64,000 bases of DNA, from assembly GCF_003265705.1 (NCBI RefSeq), contig NW_020312817.1, forward strand, positions 53,193,794 through 53,257,793. The letters run 5' to 3'. The position numbers and the translations under genes are program-made. The notes below the pieces were generated by a model that was given only the letters and a program-made list of their open reading frames with translations, was not told the DNA's origin and ran no database searches. Position 1 is the first letter of the stretch, and each line of letters begins with the position of its first letter. Source of the stretch: Callorhinus ursinus (taxonomy: Eukaryota; Chordata; Mammalia; Carnivora; Otariidae). Below, one piece after another: positions 14,901 to 25,205 of the stretch.

Positions 14901-17900
14901 CTAGATTCTTCTGCATCTAATCTTGACATTAGTTGGTGGTCAGAAATAAGACACCCTTGGAAAAAGTTTTATAAAGATACCCTGAATAGACCAATCATTA
15001 AGTCCACATACCCCAATGATAATCTTAACCCTCGTGCTTTCAGGGCTTCATTCCTGGGGAGTGGGGAATAGCTCCTGGTCCTCTCCACGCCACACTCTCC
15101 CCCAACCACCACAGCTATCTAGACCTGCCCTTCCTTCTCTCCACTGCCACTCTTGTGGGTGTTTACAAACATCCTTAACTTTTCTCTTTGCCTATGTTGT
15201 GAGTACTGGGTACTTACACTTGGACAATCACAGAGGGGAGCCGAGGATGAGCACTGGAACAGGAATTAGGAGAACTACAGGCTGACTGAGGCTCACTAAA
15301 GTGCTGAGACCTAAAATAAGTCCCTAAATTCTCTGGGCTTCAGCTTCCTCTTCTAAGAACTCAGAGCTCTAAAACACCAATTACATGATTCATACCCTAC
15401 TGTTCCCAGAGAAAGTCTTCATGCATGGGGAATAATCAATAAACATTATTTACCAGCTTTTCTATGTAATTTTTAAAAACATACTCTTCCTTTCTTCACC
15501 CTATATCCTCCATATCCCAGGCAGCTATATTTACAAACATAAGTAAACAGACTGATAAGGCCTACATGACTAAGTAGATTAGGGACAGATAGAACAGAAT
15601 TGACAAAAACTATGGGGCAAATCAATACAAAGCTGACACTCTAGGGTGTTAAATGGAGCTTTTCTCCTAGCCTACGAGGTTGGAAGAAAATATTTATTTT
15701 CTACCAAAAGAATAAAAAGGTTATGTTACACTTTTTGCATAATAGTAAATATGGTGGTGGTTACCTTCTATATCAATATTCTGGTCCGGAATCTCCAGTT
15801 CAATAATATTCATGCTGGATTCTTTCCAAGAACCACTGAACATACTAGAAAAGTAGCCAGACTTAAAAAAACACAAAAAACAAAAAACAAAAACAATTAT
15901 CTAGTACTTTCTGTGTCTTCCAAATTATTTTCCCATTTCTAATTCCAAGCAACCCTTCTATCAAAATGAATCCATTATTATTTCAGGAGAAAAAGAGTTG
16001 TTAAACATGTCTACAGGAAAATGAAATTACGGAACTTGAGGTATGTCAAAATACTTTGTTTAGGATTAATTTAATGAAAACTAAACCAAATTCTCATATT
16101 ACTATCTGAACTGAATTCCTATATTACTATTTGAAACTTACATTAATTTTTTTATTTAGTTAAAACAATTTCTGAGTCTATTACAGGTATGTGTTTTCCT
16201 TCTCAATGACATTTTAAATTCAAGCTTAGAAAACATATGTATTTAAGACTCTTATAAATATATGACAACACACAAGGTGAATACATAATCATATACTGAG
16301 GAGTGAAGACTAAGAACTTTCCTACTGTTGAATCCTTACTGTGTTAGTGGCTGTAAATGGGATGATCCCCAGAAATTAGGATAAATCTAAAGTTTAGTTT
16401 TAACTAATCAGAAAATTCCAGAATGGACCTAAATTCTTGGTAAGGTACCAAAATGGATGAAGTCTTTAGTTACCTTCTAGATAGTACCTCTCATAATTAG
16501 AATTACTTTGGACTAGATCAAATATTAACTAATTTCAATGAATACTTAGTATGTATAAGGCACTGTGAATACAGCAGTAAACAAAACAGACATTGTTTCT
16601 GTCCTTAGGGGGCTTACTATATTTTAGCATGTGGCTTGCACTATAATCAATACAGTTTCTCTTGAGAGGGAAAGCCTTCACTGAGGCATTCTCATCCTTA
16701 AATTCACAAAACTGCTTTCAGTGATTAAAAAAAAGGTATGGACCCTATCCTCAAGTTGAGACCAATATTCTGATATATTCCCTGAGCTATAAACTTCAAG
16801 CCGAAGTACCCTGTTCAAAAAAATTAAATAAAAAACACTATAATTAAAATGTTATAGAAAAAGTTTTTTTAAAATATTTCTACTGAAATCTTATACTATA
16901 CTGTCTTACCAGTAATTATTGTCAAATGGTGAAGAAGAGAGAAAATATAAAAGCCATAGGATAGAAACTAAATTGTTCACTGTTCTATTCCTAGTGCCTA
17001 GAACAATGATTTGAAGAAAGAATAGATAGATTTGATGAAATAATAAATGAGTAAAATATTTGAGCCATTAGAGCAATATTTTCTTTCATTTTGAGAGTTT
17101 TGAATCTTTACAATGGGGTGGCAGATGGTAATATTTTCAGCACACAAACCAAATAGGTATATCAGCTAAATGAATTAGTCTGTATTTGCTGGGTTTTGTC
17201 TTTAACTGCATTTTCCAGAAGGAAAGAAGAGTAAGTGTCAAGAACTTTCCATTCGCTTTCAATCAATCATATCTACAAAATAACATTTTGGCTAAATTCA
17301 TCCAATTTAAATAATTATATACAAAATAAACAAATTCAGCAATCTTAACTTTAGACATTTTTCCCCTAACTTTTTTCCCTTTTGTCAACGAAAGGCACCA
17401 AAATAAGAACCTTAATGAAGTAATGACAAAAAGGTATTTGCTGGGCTGGTACGACAAGGAAAATTCAAAATCTGTTTTCTAGACCAAACTAAGTGTGTGC
17501 CGTTTCTTTTCTTTCTTTCTTTTTTTTTTTTTTAAAGATTTTATTTATTTATTCATGAAAGACAGAGAGAGAGAGAGAGAGAGAAGCAGAGGGAGAAGCA
17601 GGCTCCCCGCTGAGCAGGGAGCCCGATGCGGGACTCGATCCCAGGACCCCAGGATCATAACCTGAGCCGAAGGCAGACGCTTAACCATCTGAGCCACCCA
17701 GGCGCCCTGTGTGCCGTATTTCTGATGAAACAAGACTTTGGAACGAGATGATAGGACTTAAACAACTACTGTAAAGAGATTGCTGTGAAATGCAATTAGA
17801 AAGAACATGACTTGAAAGAGTGTGAGCTATTTTTAAGTAACTACCTTCTTTACTCAAATAGAAAAATAAAATACTTACTTGACATAAATATATTTTGTGT

Positions 17901-19928
17901 AAGTTCCACTCTTCTCCTAGAGCACAAATCTTAATGTCACTATTTTCACCATTCAAAAATAACGTTTGATAAATATATTTGGATGTACTCTTTAATTTTT
18001 TCCTGTTAAAAGAAAAGCAAATATTACATATGTGTAAAACTGAATGTTTTACTGATTTTGCATAAAACTCAAAATACTCCTTTTGTTCAATTTCTATAAA
18101 ATAGAGCCAATTATCCACTGTGTAAAAGAACAGAGGGATATTATATTCAAATTTGCATTAGTACACAACAAACTAATAACAGTAGTTATCGCTAGTACTC
18201 TATTCCCAAGAGGGTTAATAGTGGCTAGATGGGACAGCATGTACACGTGACCTTTCACTGTGGCCCATTTTTGCAATTTGTAATAGTTGAACTAACTGAA
18301 TTACCTGTAGGTCAGCACAGTGATTTTTGCTTACTTCCTCGTTTAGAAAACAGTACTATGGAGGCTCTCAATACAACTGCAATGATACTTCTATGCAACT
18401 ACAAAATGGAGAACAAGAGTAAAAATTTTACCTACCCAAGTAATTTTTAGAATAATTTATATTTAATCTTATTTTGGTACCAAACCATTCTTAAACTAAA
18501 CAACTTTTTTTTTCCCTTCCCATTAGCCAAATGGTTTGCAGCCTTACATCAAAGGTTTTCAAAACTATGCTCAATGGAGAAGTGTCTTCGGGGCCACCAG
18601 AGAGAGCTGATGAGTAAACCCTGGGCATCCTCACCTAACTTCAACTAGAGCAGCATCACATCTTAGGGATTTCTGCATAAGATTTCATTTAAAAGACGAA
18701 TTATGTATCTTCTTAAGTTTGATAATCATTTTTCAAGATGGTCCAATGAATAAGAAAAGCCCTAGGCAGAGGCCGATAAATACTTTTTTATATTCCTGGC
18801 CAATCCTGACCAGTTTTCTTGGTAGTTAAAAAAAAAAAAAATTTTTTTTTTTGGTAGTTAAAAACTTTTAATCTTTTAAAAAATGAAGTAATTGTTTCAA
18901 TGGTGTCGTGAACCAGTGGTTTGACATGTCTTCCCAACAGACAGTAAAAACAGCACATGCTTTGGTGGTAGAGAGACTTGGGTTTGAGTCCCTCACTTGC
19001 CTCAGATATAAAGAGGATATTAGTAGTAACCACTTTATTGGGTTACCGTGAGAAATAAATGGGACAATACAGCTTCCAGTTCCTGATGGCACCATCCCCA
19101 AATGACACTAAAAGATTAAAAGTACAGAAAGGATTAAGACCACAACAGCAGAAAGTAAGGGTGGGCTTATCACCTGATGAGAGAATTCGATGGATGTGGA
19201 AGTTAGAAAATAAAATGCAATAGAAAAAAGCAGCAGAAGCCACAGCCCATCATGAAGGTCTAGGATGGAGGCTGACGCCCATCTGCCCTTCAGAAACCTG
19301 TGTGGGTTTAGGGGAGGGGTCTCAGAAGAAACAAAAGGCAAAAGTGAGGCTGCAAATGGGGAAACATGTTCCCCTAATGGCCTCTTCCACAATGCATGAA
19401 CACAGAATACAGACAGCCAGGGTACAGATAACTCAGGCATAACGATCCCAAGGCTCTTCTAGGAAGGAGAGGACAAATCTATCAGGAAAAGCTAAGACTT
19501 CAGTGCAGGTATTGACACCCCAGACAAAGCAGTCCTCATTCTGGTATTTGAGGAATCTGTAGCCTGTGAGCTCTTAACCCATTCACCCCGAATCATGGTC
19601 CCCAAACTATGTGTCAAAGCACCTGGAGGATCATATCAAACTCAGGGATGCGTGTATAGTATTTTATATTCAATGGAAACAACACAGCAACATCTTTCAG
19701 ATACCATGCTATCTACTACTATTAAGCAAGTAGTTTGAACCTTACTATGAGATATTTCCTTAGGACCAGAGGTACCAAGAAAAAAATTACTGAGACACTA
19801 AGGGTGCTGTGAACAAAAAAAGTTTGGGAATCTCTGCTCTAAAACAAAGCATGCCCCACCCCATTTAGTGATCAGCCTTCCTACTTAAAGGGAAGGCTTA
19901 GTAGAAATAGATCTATTTACTCAATTAG

Positions 19929-19967
<39 letters not shown>

Positions 19968-22900
19968 CCAGTTTCATTCTTAAATATAAACAGACAACCA
20001 AGAATGACCCAACATGAAGAGAATTAGGAGGATTAAAGACTATTAAAAAGAGAAACTGGCCCCAGAGGAAATATATTAATTAGGGAAAAGAGAACTTAAA
20101 ACACCCTAAAATTAGTATATCTAAATATCTGAGATTATTACATTTATAAAACAACAGGATACTATGATAAAGGAAACAAGGGAAAAAAGAGCTCTTAGAG
20201 ACTAAAACCACGGTTACAGAAATTACAAAGCCGAAACAGAGGCTGACTGAGAAAGTTAAGGAAATTTCCCAGAATATAAAGCAAAAAGGACCTAGAAAGG
20301 AAAAAAAAGAAAAGAGAAAGAGGTACAATCCAAGAAATCCAAAATCTGGTTAAGAGGAGTCCAAGAAAGAGAAAACAAAGATAACAGGAAAAAGGAAATC
20401 ATGGAAGAAATTAATGGAAGAAAATTTCTCCAAACTAGTCTCCAGATTGTAAGGATCAACCAAGTACTGAGGCAATTAAAAAGCCCACGCTTAAGCACAT
20501 TCTAGTTAAATTCCAAAATACCAAAGAAAAAAATTCCAAAATTTCCAGAGGAAAAAAAACCTCACCTACAAAGAAAAGAGAATTAGACCAGCATCCTATT
20601 TCTCATCAACACTGTAGGCTAGAAGACAATGAAGTAGTATCATCAAGGACACGAAGTTACTTTATATTTCCATACCCAAAGGATGAATAAAGTGAAAGAC
20701 TAAATTTACATTTAGGTAAGCACAAATTACCTCCTTTTGCACCCTTTCTGAGGAAAATATGCAAGGATGCAGTTCCCTAAAATGGGTGAGAAAGAAAAAG
20801 ACCCAGGCTGCAGAAAACAGTAGATCCAATCCTAGAGATGTGGTAAAATTAAGTCCCAGGATAAGCCCAGACCTGGAGAGCAATGGATCCAGAATGAAAC
20901 AGGAAGATGAAGGGACCTTGGGGTGGGGGGTGGCTTGGGTTTGGAGGAGGATGCCATGAAAATGTGTTTGGAAAGATAGGAAAACCTGGATATATAATGA
21001 AGGAATATTTTTGTCAATGATGAGGAGGGGGGAGGCAGTTAGAAACTCTAATAAAAAAGCAATACAAAAAAGGGAACTATTGCAATAACATACAAATGAA
21101 AACAGGGCCTGACTTTGAGCACTTGATGGAACTTAGAAAATAGACTGCACTTAAATGTGAGGTTAGAAAATTTCTCCAATAGAAAAACAAGGAAAAAGAG
21201 AAAAAAAAAAAAAAGAAAAACAAGGAGTTGTGACATTGCACTCAGGAAGTATCATTTATAATCTTACCACACTACTTGACTTTGCAGCGAACAGTATTTA
21301 CATAGTTCTAACAACAAATACTGTTTACCAAGTTTCAAAATTTAAAGATGGTCTAGGCACAGCAAACACCCAAGATCTGGTTGCAGAACAGCTGAGTTTT
21401 AACAGTTATGTTAATGTAAAAGTAAAAAATACAGTTGTCAAAAGGTGTGAATGAAGTGGAAGGTGGGCTTGGAAGGCAAAGCTTTTCATGGAGTAGTTGG
21501 TCGGTGGGAGAGCACATCAGACAACCTTCAGGGAGCATAACTGGTGCCAACATTCAAATTTCTAGGTCTTAATATTTTCTTACACCCTTCACCCATGCTG
21601 GGCTGAAGAGCCAGGCCTCTTCCACTGATACAAAACATACTAAATTCTAAATGTATTTTCTAATAAGGGTTTGCTTTAAAGACTTTCCATTCCAGTATAC
21701 TCATGTAGTTCAGGGGGTTGGCAAAGTTTTTCTATAAAGATCTGGACAGTAAATATTTTTGGCTCTGTCGGCCAGACAGGCTCCAAGCAAGTTTGTTGGC
21801 ATCCCAATGGGCAGCTGCCTGCTTGCCCGCCTTAGCCTACCACATCTCAGCAAACTTTTCTACCAACTAGGGTGGGCTACAGCCACACCATCTCCAATAT
21901 CTTAATCTCAGTTGGAAAAAGATGGCTATATTCCAAATTTGTTCCTTCCTTGGGTATTCTGTCTCAATCTGAGAAGTTGTGATTGCACCCTTATATCCTC
22001 TATTCCTGTATATTTTTAGAGATCTCTTTATCTCAGTAGTTTACCTTCAGTAGTTAATTCCCCATTACTTGCTAATAAATGTTATATTAAATTTTCCCTG
22101 TTCAAATTGCAGCATAATTTCTCTTTTGAATGGACCCTGACATAGATTTTAATAATGACATTAAATATAAGTGGTCTAAATAATAATTAAAAGGCAGAAA
22201 TTATCCTAAAGGATTAAAAAAAAAGCTAGACCCAACTCATATGCTCTCTACAAGATACGTATTATAAATATAAAGATACAGGTAAAAAAGGAAACAATGG
22301 AAAAGATATACCTTTTAAACACTTATCAAAAGAAAGTAATAGTGGAAATACTACCAGGGATAAAGTGAGACATTTTGTAATGATAAAGGGGGCCAATTTA
22401 TCAAAGAAACATAACATTTACTGAGTACCTCAACACTGCCAGGAACTGTGCATTATACACAATCTAGTATTTGTCAAACCCTAAAAGGCAAGTATTAGCA
22501 TCTCCATTTCACTTATGAGGAATTAAGGCTATTAAGCACAGAATCCAGACTAGAACTCATAATCTGAGCTCTTTATATACTAGACTGACTCTCCAAAAAG
22601 GTGGGGGGCGGTGGTTCCATTTTTGTAAATAAATACAAGCTTTCACACATAAAACTGTATGAAAGACCTTTAGATATCAAACCATTAACACAGGTTACCC
22701 ATAATACTTTTATTTTACAATAAGTTACACTTGTGTAGCAAAGTTTTTCAATCTTTTTTTTAAAGTTTCATTTAAAAAAATTACACTTATGTGACCCCAC
22801 TGATGATCTTTAAAAAAAAAAAAAGCAACCAGATTGCTTTATGTGAAAACATTCTACGCATTCTAATTTTCTAATTCACAAGTAAACATCCTGTTTTTCA

Positions 22901-23751
22901 ACTCAACTCTGAAAAAAGGTTAAGCAAGCTGCAGCACTGGCTTACACACATCCCCGGTCAACGTTCAAGTACTGGAGACTCTGAAAGACTTCGTTCCTAG
23001 TAAGGAACAAATGTACACTATTGATAAACCTAACCTTTACAGTTAAGGAGAACTCCTCGCGTATGTAATCACTTCCCTTTACACTGGTGGACGACAGTAG
23101 GGGTGCCCTTAAGGTAACCGGATGCACAACAACTCATTCTCCTGCCACCCACTCAGAGAGGACAAAGGTGTATTACGGAAGGCCAGCCGGCCGTTCCAGT
23201 CTAAGGTTTAATGAGGCCCAAGCTCTGGCTTGGCGTTTGCCAGCCTCATCTTGGGGCTGTAATACCATACCACTCGGACAGCGTCTGTGGTTTATAATCC
23301 AGAACCCAAGCGTCTCCCAAGCGCTCCCCATCCGCCCCGCATCAGGCTGGCTCCCAGGTTTCCCAGTCAAGGGCACGTCGGCTCCTAACCCGCTGGGGAG
23401 CACCACACCCCGAAGTGCACCCGGCGCCGGGCTTGTCCCCTGGCGCGGCCCTGGAACCGCCCAACAGGTGCGGGCGCGTCCCTCCACGTACCTGCGCGGG
23501 GTGTTGAGGAGCCGCTGCTGCTCGTCCCCTTCCTCCTCATCCTCTTCTGTCTCGGAGTCGGGGTGGCAGTAGCAGAAGGCCCCACTGCTCCGCTTTCGCT
23601 TGCGGCTGCCCGGGCAGTAACAGAAGCCGTGGCCGGCCGCATCGCCGCCAGTCTCCGGCCTGCGAGTCGAGCCCCCAGCCCCAGAACCCGGCTCCTGCTG
23701 GGCTCGGGCTCGCCCCGGGTGGCGCAGCACTCGGCTGCTCAGCGAGCCCAT
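2908..23751 (-). CDS. GMCL1: GMCL1, germ cell-less homologue 1 (exons 1-10, 3' end outside window)
   Basis: BTB/BACK-domain protein of the germ cell-less family, known as a nuclear-envelope-associated substrate adaptor for CUL3 ubiquitin ligases. The coding sequence is join(23492..23751, 18002..17879, 15765..15861, 14579..14676, 11871..11983, 11158..11223, 9002..9086, 6558..6648, 4734..4871, 2908..2977) on the minus strand, 1142 nt or 380 codons plus 2 nt. Phases agree at every junction and all introns are GT-AG. The N-terminus (residues 1-86) is low-complexity with a basic RKRKR patch and an acidic run. The BTB fold is in exons 2-4 and the BACK-like helical region in exons 5-8. The conserved C-terminal domain, about 135 residues in the human protein of about 515, is beyond the left edge. 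Introns rule out a retrocopy. Identification is from remembered similarity to human GMCL1 across all ten exons. Confidence 0.95.
3223..3416 (-). mobile_element. CAN SINE (antisense)
   Basis: Complete copy with near-identical 16-bp target duplications starting AGATTACA at 3207 and 3417. Confidence 0.95.
3661..3853 (+). mobile_element. CAN SINE (diverged)
   Basis: Diverged head GGGTGCCTGTGTTGGTGCAG, CT-rich middle and AAATAAATAAATC tail. An older copy than most here. Confidence 0.9.
4136..4281 (+). pseudogene. Small unidentified processed retrocopy with poly(A) tail
   Basis: A segment of about 146 bp flanked by a perfect 14-bp direct repeat (4122-4135 and 4282-4295). It has AATAAA at 4240-4245 and an A-rich tail from 4262, spaced as in a real mRNA 3' end. 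It lacks any CAN SINE head. Most likely it is a 5'-truncated retrocopy of an mRNA 3' UTR made by L1 machinery. The parent gene is not recognised. Confidence 0.65.
4734..4871 (-). CDS. GMCL1: GMCL1 exon 9
   Basis: 138 nt, the longest internal coding exon here. Encodes FEGMTFLETEQGKPFVSVFR and LQYIISDLASARIIEQDS. Acceptor TTATAG, donor GTAAGA. Confidence 0.95.
6558..6648 (-). CDS. GMCL1: GMCL1 exon 8
   Basis: 91 nt. Encodes WMFLQLVPSWNGSLKQLLTE and TDVWFSKRRK, with acceptor AACCTAG and donor GTATGC. The human protein as remembered has Gln where the first Arg of the RRK run stands. Confidence 0.93.
6811..7021 (-). mobile_element. CAN SINE (antisense)
   Basis: Full length and little diverged, with an 18-bp target duplication ACATGCTTACAAGCTTTA at 6793 and 7022. 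Confidence 0.95.
7056..7229 (+). mobile_element. CAN SINE lacking an A tail
   Basis: Head GGGGCACCTGGGTGGCTCAG through the CT-rich region, but it stops without the AAATAAAT tail; TCATCATGG flanks both sides. Confidence 0.88.
7540..7740 (+). repeat. MIR-like SINE relic
   Basis: Shows the MIR order AGTTAGGAGCATGGACTTTT, TTCTTCATTTACAAAATGAA and AGTGCCTGGCACACAGTAAG. Confidence 0.65.
8020..8180 (+). repeat. Possible MIR relic
   Basis: GGGTTCTACCTCAAGTCTGC and ACAGAACAAGAATAATAGCT resemble MIR, but it is weak. Confidence 0.35.
8560..8815 (+). mobile_element. Possible old ERV LTR fragment
   Basis: LTR-like composition with CCAATGGACTTTCC, two AATAAA signals (8672 and 8764 areas) and an end reading TGGTAAAATAACTGGCTATT. 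No clear TG...CA ends or target duplication seen. Confidence 0.35.
8860..9000 (-). mobile_element. Old antisense L1-like fragment next to GMCL1 exon 7
   Basis: Contains TAGCTGTTTCCAGTTTTTCA and a following TATTATAAGTAATGCTGAGG phrase typical of antisense L1 3' ends. It runs up to the donor of exon 7. Confidence 0.45.
9002..9086 (-). CDS. GMCL1: GMCL1 exon 7
   Basis: 85 nt. Encodes INVMKQLIGSSNLFVMQVEM and DVYTALKK, with acceptor TTCTAG and donor GTATTG. It directly abuts an old antisense L1-like fragment on its 3' side. Confidence 0.93.
9734..9938 (-). mobile_element. CAN SINE (antisense)
   Basis: T-rich start, antisense head GAGCCACCTAGGCGCCC, and target duplication around ATGATTTTC. Confidence 0.94.
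10376..10416 (+). repeat. GGAA/GGCA-rich simple repeat
   Basis: Imperfect AGGAAGG and AGGCAGG units directly before the L1 fragment at 10436. Confidence 0.8.
10436..10660 (-). mobile_element. Carnivoran L1 3' UTR fragment
   Basis: Begins with a T run (the antisense poly(A) tail), then the 3' UTR phrases CACCATACATCATTAGTTTT and CAGTGCTCCATGCAGAACAC well known in carnivoran L1. It is about 225 bp, strongly 5'-truncated and little diverged. Confidence 0.75.
10726..10822 (+). mobile_element. Short CAN SINE
   Basis: A compact copy of about 97 bp without the long CT tract (GGGGTGCCTGGCTGGCTCAG to TTACTTAAAATAAAATC). Target duplication AAACTTAATTTTGC at 10712 and 10824. Confidence 0.88.
11158..11223 (-). 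CDS. GMCL1: GMCL1 exon 6
   Basis: 66 nt. The first G completes Lys, followed by CLEWLLNNLMTHQNVELFKE and Leu, then a split Ser codon. Acceptor ATTTCAG, donor GTATTT. Part of the BACK-like helical region. Confidence 0.93.
11871..11983 (-). CDS. GMCL1: GMCL1 exon 5 (start of BACK-like region)
   Basis: 113 nt. Encodes DGLIQQCGETMKETINVKT and the CGYYTSAGTYGLDSV segment, the helical stretch following the BTB domain. Acceptor TTTACAG, donor GTGAGT; the final Lys codon is split across the intron. Confidence 0.95.
12990..13870 (+). repeat. L2-type LINE relic
   Basis: Contains TTTCATAATCTGGCCTCTGC and the L2 3'-end region (CTTCCCTGAAGGTTGGGACT to GCTCAATATATTTCTGTTGA). Split by the SINE at 13158-13352. 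The open frames inside are not genes. Confidence 0.55.
13158..13352 (+). mobile_element. CAN SINE inside an L2 relic
   Basis: Diverged head GCACATGGGTGACTCTGTCA. Flanked by related CTTCCAAAAG and CTTCCCAAAG. It splits the L2-like sequence at 12990-13870. Confidence 0.88.
14175..14375 (-). mobile_element. CAN SINE (antisense) near GMCL1 exon 4
   Basis: Complete copy with target duplication AATAAATTGGT at 14164 and 14376. It is in gene-sense orientation, about 200 bp past the exon 4 donor. Confidence 0.95.
14579..14676 (-). CDS. GMCL1: GMCL1 exon 4 (BTB domain end)
   Basis: 98 nt. Encodes ALQVAFGSLYRDDV and the helical RVIAILAAACMLQL segment at the end of the BTB fold. Acceptor TTTCAG, donor GTAAGT. 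A SINE lies about 200 bp downstream in the intron. Confidence 0.95.
15255..15360 (+). repeat. Possible MIR fragment
   Basis: AAGTCCCTAAATTCTCTGGG followed by CTTCAGCTTCCTCTTCTAAG is the MIR core region. Confidence 0.4.
15765..15861 (-). CDS. GMCL1: GMCL1 exon 3 (BTB domain)
   Basis: 97 nt (32 codons plus 1). Encodes SGYFSSMFSGSWKESS followed by NIIELEIPD, the central BTB helix and strand typical of germ cell-less proteins. Acceptor AAG, donor GTAACC. Confidence 0.95.
16530..16625 (-). repeat. L2-like fragment (antisense)
   Basis: AAGGCACTGTGAATACAGCA, GTAAACAAAACAGACATTGT and TAGGGGGCTTACTATATTTT match the antisense L2 3' end. Confidence 0.5.
17504..17707 (-). mobile_element. CAN SINE (antisense) near GMCL1 exon 2
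   Basis: Complete copy with the ATTCATGAAAGACAGAGAGA variant. Target duplication TGTGTGCCGT at 17494 and 17708. Confidence 0.95.
17879..18002 (-). CDS. GMCL1: GMCL1 exon 2 (start of BTB domain)
   Basis: 124 nt after a TTTTAACAG acceptor; its first G completes the Arg codon split by intron 1. Encodes the KSTSKYIYQTLF and NGENSDIKICALGEEW segments, the first strands of the BTB fold, and ends CAA before a GTAAGT donor. A SINE in gene-sense orientation ends 172 bp downstream. Confidence 0.95.
19931..19967 (+). repeat. (CA)n microsatellite
   Basis: About 18 CA units without interruption in GMCL1 intron 1. Confidence 0.95.
20000..20700 (+). mobile_element. Possible L1/HAL1-like relic
   Basis: Purine-rich, A-biased text (GGAAATCATGGAAGAAATTA, AAGGATGAATAAAGTGAAAG) resembling L1 ORF1 or HAL1. 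Family is a guess. Confidence 0.3.
21710..21795 (+). mobile_element. MER5-like hAT DNA transposon fragment
   Basis: GGTTGGCAAAGTTTTTCTAT followed by AAAGATCTGGACAGTAAATA and a TTTTTGGCTCTG stretch is the start of MER5A-type non-autonomous Charlie elements. Only the 5' portion is clear. Confidence 0.6.
22148..22415 (+). mobile_element. Old L1 ORF2 fragment, sense
   Basis: Text such as TTAAATATAAGTGGTCTAAA, ATTAAAAGGCAGAAATTATC and ACCAGGGATAAAGTGAGACA matches the middle of mammalian L1 ORF2. Ends next to a MIR-like segment. Confidence 0.6.
22415..22580 (-). repeat. MIR-like relic (antisense)
   Basis: Antisense order: TTTACTGAGTACCTCAACAC, CCAGGAACTGTGCATTATAC, CATCTCCATTTCACTTATGA. Confidence 0.5.
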
Positions 23752-24075
23752 GGACCACGGCTCCCCGGGACTTCAGGGAGCGCACCTCAGGGAGCCCAAC
23801 GGAGACCGTCTCCCGCCATGGCCCAGCTCCCGCCGGCCTCCACCCAGCCCGGGTGCCTACACCGCCACCTTCGCACGCGCAGCCCCAACCGTTGCAGCGG
23901 ACGCTATCGCCTCCATCCTCCGCCCCGCCCGCCGCGCGGCGCGCCGGGACCGCAGGACCTCGCCCCCTAGCTTTCGCAACAAAGCGCGGACCGGAGCGCG
24001 CGTGCGCGCGGCGAGCCTCCGGAAGGGGCGGGGAAAGACGAGTGTGCGTGGTGGGTGGAGCCTGCACTGAAAGGG
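23320..24075. promoter_or_regulatory. CpG island / GMCL1 promoter
   Basis: A sharp rise in G+C and CpG density covering GMCL1 exon 1 and several hundred bases upstream, against AT-rich flanks. No TATA box is visible upstream of the ATG. NRF1-like GCGCGTGCG-type sequences occur around 23871-23881 (minus strand) and 23996-24013. This fits a housekeeping CpG-island promoter; the exact start site cannot be told. Confidence 0.85.
23492..23751 (-). CDS. GMCL1: GMCL1 exon 1 (start codon, N-terminal region)
   Basis: Begins at ATG with MGSLSSR and ends in an AG dinucleotide before a GTACGT donor (260 nt, 86 codons plus 2 nt). It encodes two FCYC motifs flanking a basic RKRKR patch, then an acidic stretch rich in D and E. 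Gly2 with Ser6 fits the N-myristoylation consensus. The start is chosen because it matches the family N-terminus and lies in the CpG island. Larger overlapping frames here are artefacts of high GC. Confidence 0.95.
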
Positions 24076-24659
24076 ACGCGGGCTGGAACCGGGAATAAAG
24101 TAGGCATGTAGGTGATTGCTGGCCTGCGGTCGGCCTGGGTCTCACACTACCGTGAGCTTTGAGGCCAACCTAGATTTTAGCGTTACTCCACACACCCCAT
24201 TGTATTGGCCCGACCGGGAGTTCCCCCTCATTGATTCTTTCCGCAAAGGTTCCTTGAGTTCCGGATACCTGTAGGCTCTGCGCTAGGCAGGAGGCAAAAA
24301 GGACGGTGCCGTTTGGGCTCTTCCTTAGAAGAGCTCACCACTCTCTGGGATCACGCCTTGCGGAGATTTGGCCTGGCTTCCTCAGGGAGGAGGACCTACA
24401 ATGTGGAGTTTGCTAGGCCTTTGTGTTTCTTAAACATCAGCCTTCTGCTGCCCTAGACGGGTTGTGGCAAATGTTCCCTGCACTCCTCAGCGGCAGTGGA
24501 ACGTCTGGATAGGGTATGGTACCGGGACTGGCAGGGCTTATAGTGCCTTCTGGAGGCCCGATCAAAATTTACAGCTGTCCGCCTGAAGTGTACAGCAGTT
24601 GCTATGGACTCTGGACAGCCAGCTTTCACTCCCTGACTCCCTTCTGCTACTTATTAAAT

Positions 24660-25205
24660 AAAGTATTTACAGTGAATTACTCAAGAGTAATACGATGAAC
24701 ACCTATGGACCCACCACAGTATAATTTTAAATTAAAATTGCTTTGATTCATTATTTTAAATAGAATATAGAACGAAGTTCCCCCCATCTCAGTCTGTCTC
24801 TCCCTCCACTGTAACCACTATCCTGAGAATAGTGTATATCATTTTTCCCATGCGTGTTCTTATACCCATAAGTAATATATGTTCTTTAGAACATTTAGGC
24901 ATGTAATTAAATGGAATCATTCTGTACCTATCATTCTGCACCTTTCTCAAAATTATACTTTTAAGACATCCAGTTGACAAATCTCCAGTTAATTTTCACT
25001 GCTCATTGTGTCACTAACCCACAGTTTATTGTGAGGGAGTTAGGTTGCTTCTACGTTAGTGTTCTTATAGAGTAGCAATGAACATCATGTGCAAAGATTC
25101 ACCAAATTCCTAGAAGTGGATTTCCTAGGAACTTAACAACTTTACTAGCTATTGCCAAATCGTTCTCTGAAATGATTCTACCAATTTATACTCCCATCAG
25201 CAGTA
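24660..25205 (-). mobile_element. Old antisense L1-like fragment
   Basis: Contains typical antisense 3'-end phrases such as ATGGAATCATTCTGTACCTA and ACCAATTTATACTCCCATCA. Diverged. Confidence 0.5.

Noticed and set aside
23087..24145. Several long open frames on both strands in the CpG island
   Set aside because: They arise because GC-rich DNA lacks stop codons. Only the minus-strand frame starting at 23751 matches a known protein and has a proper splice donor.
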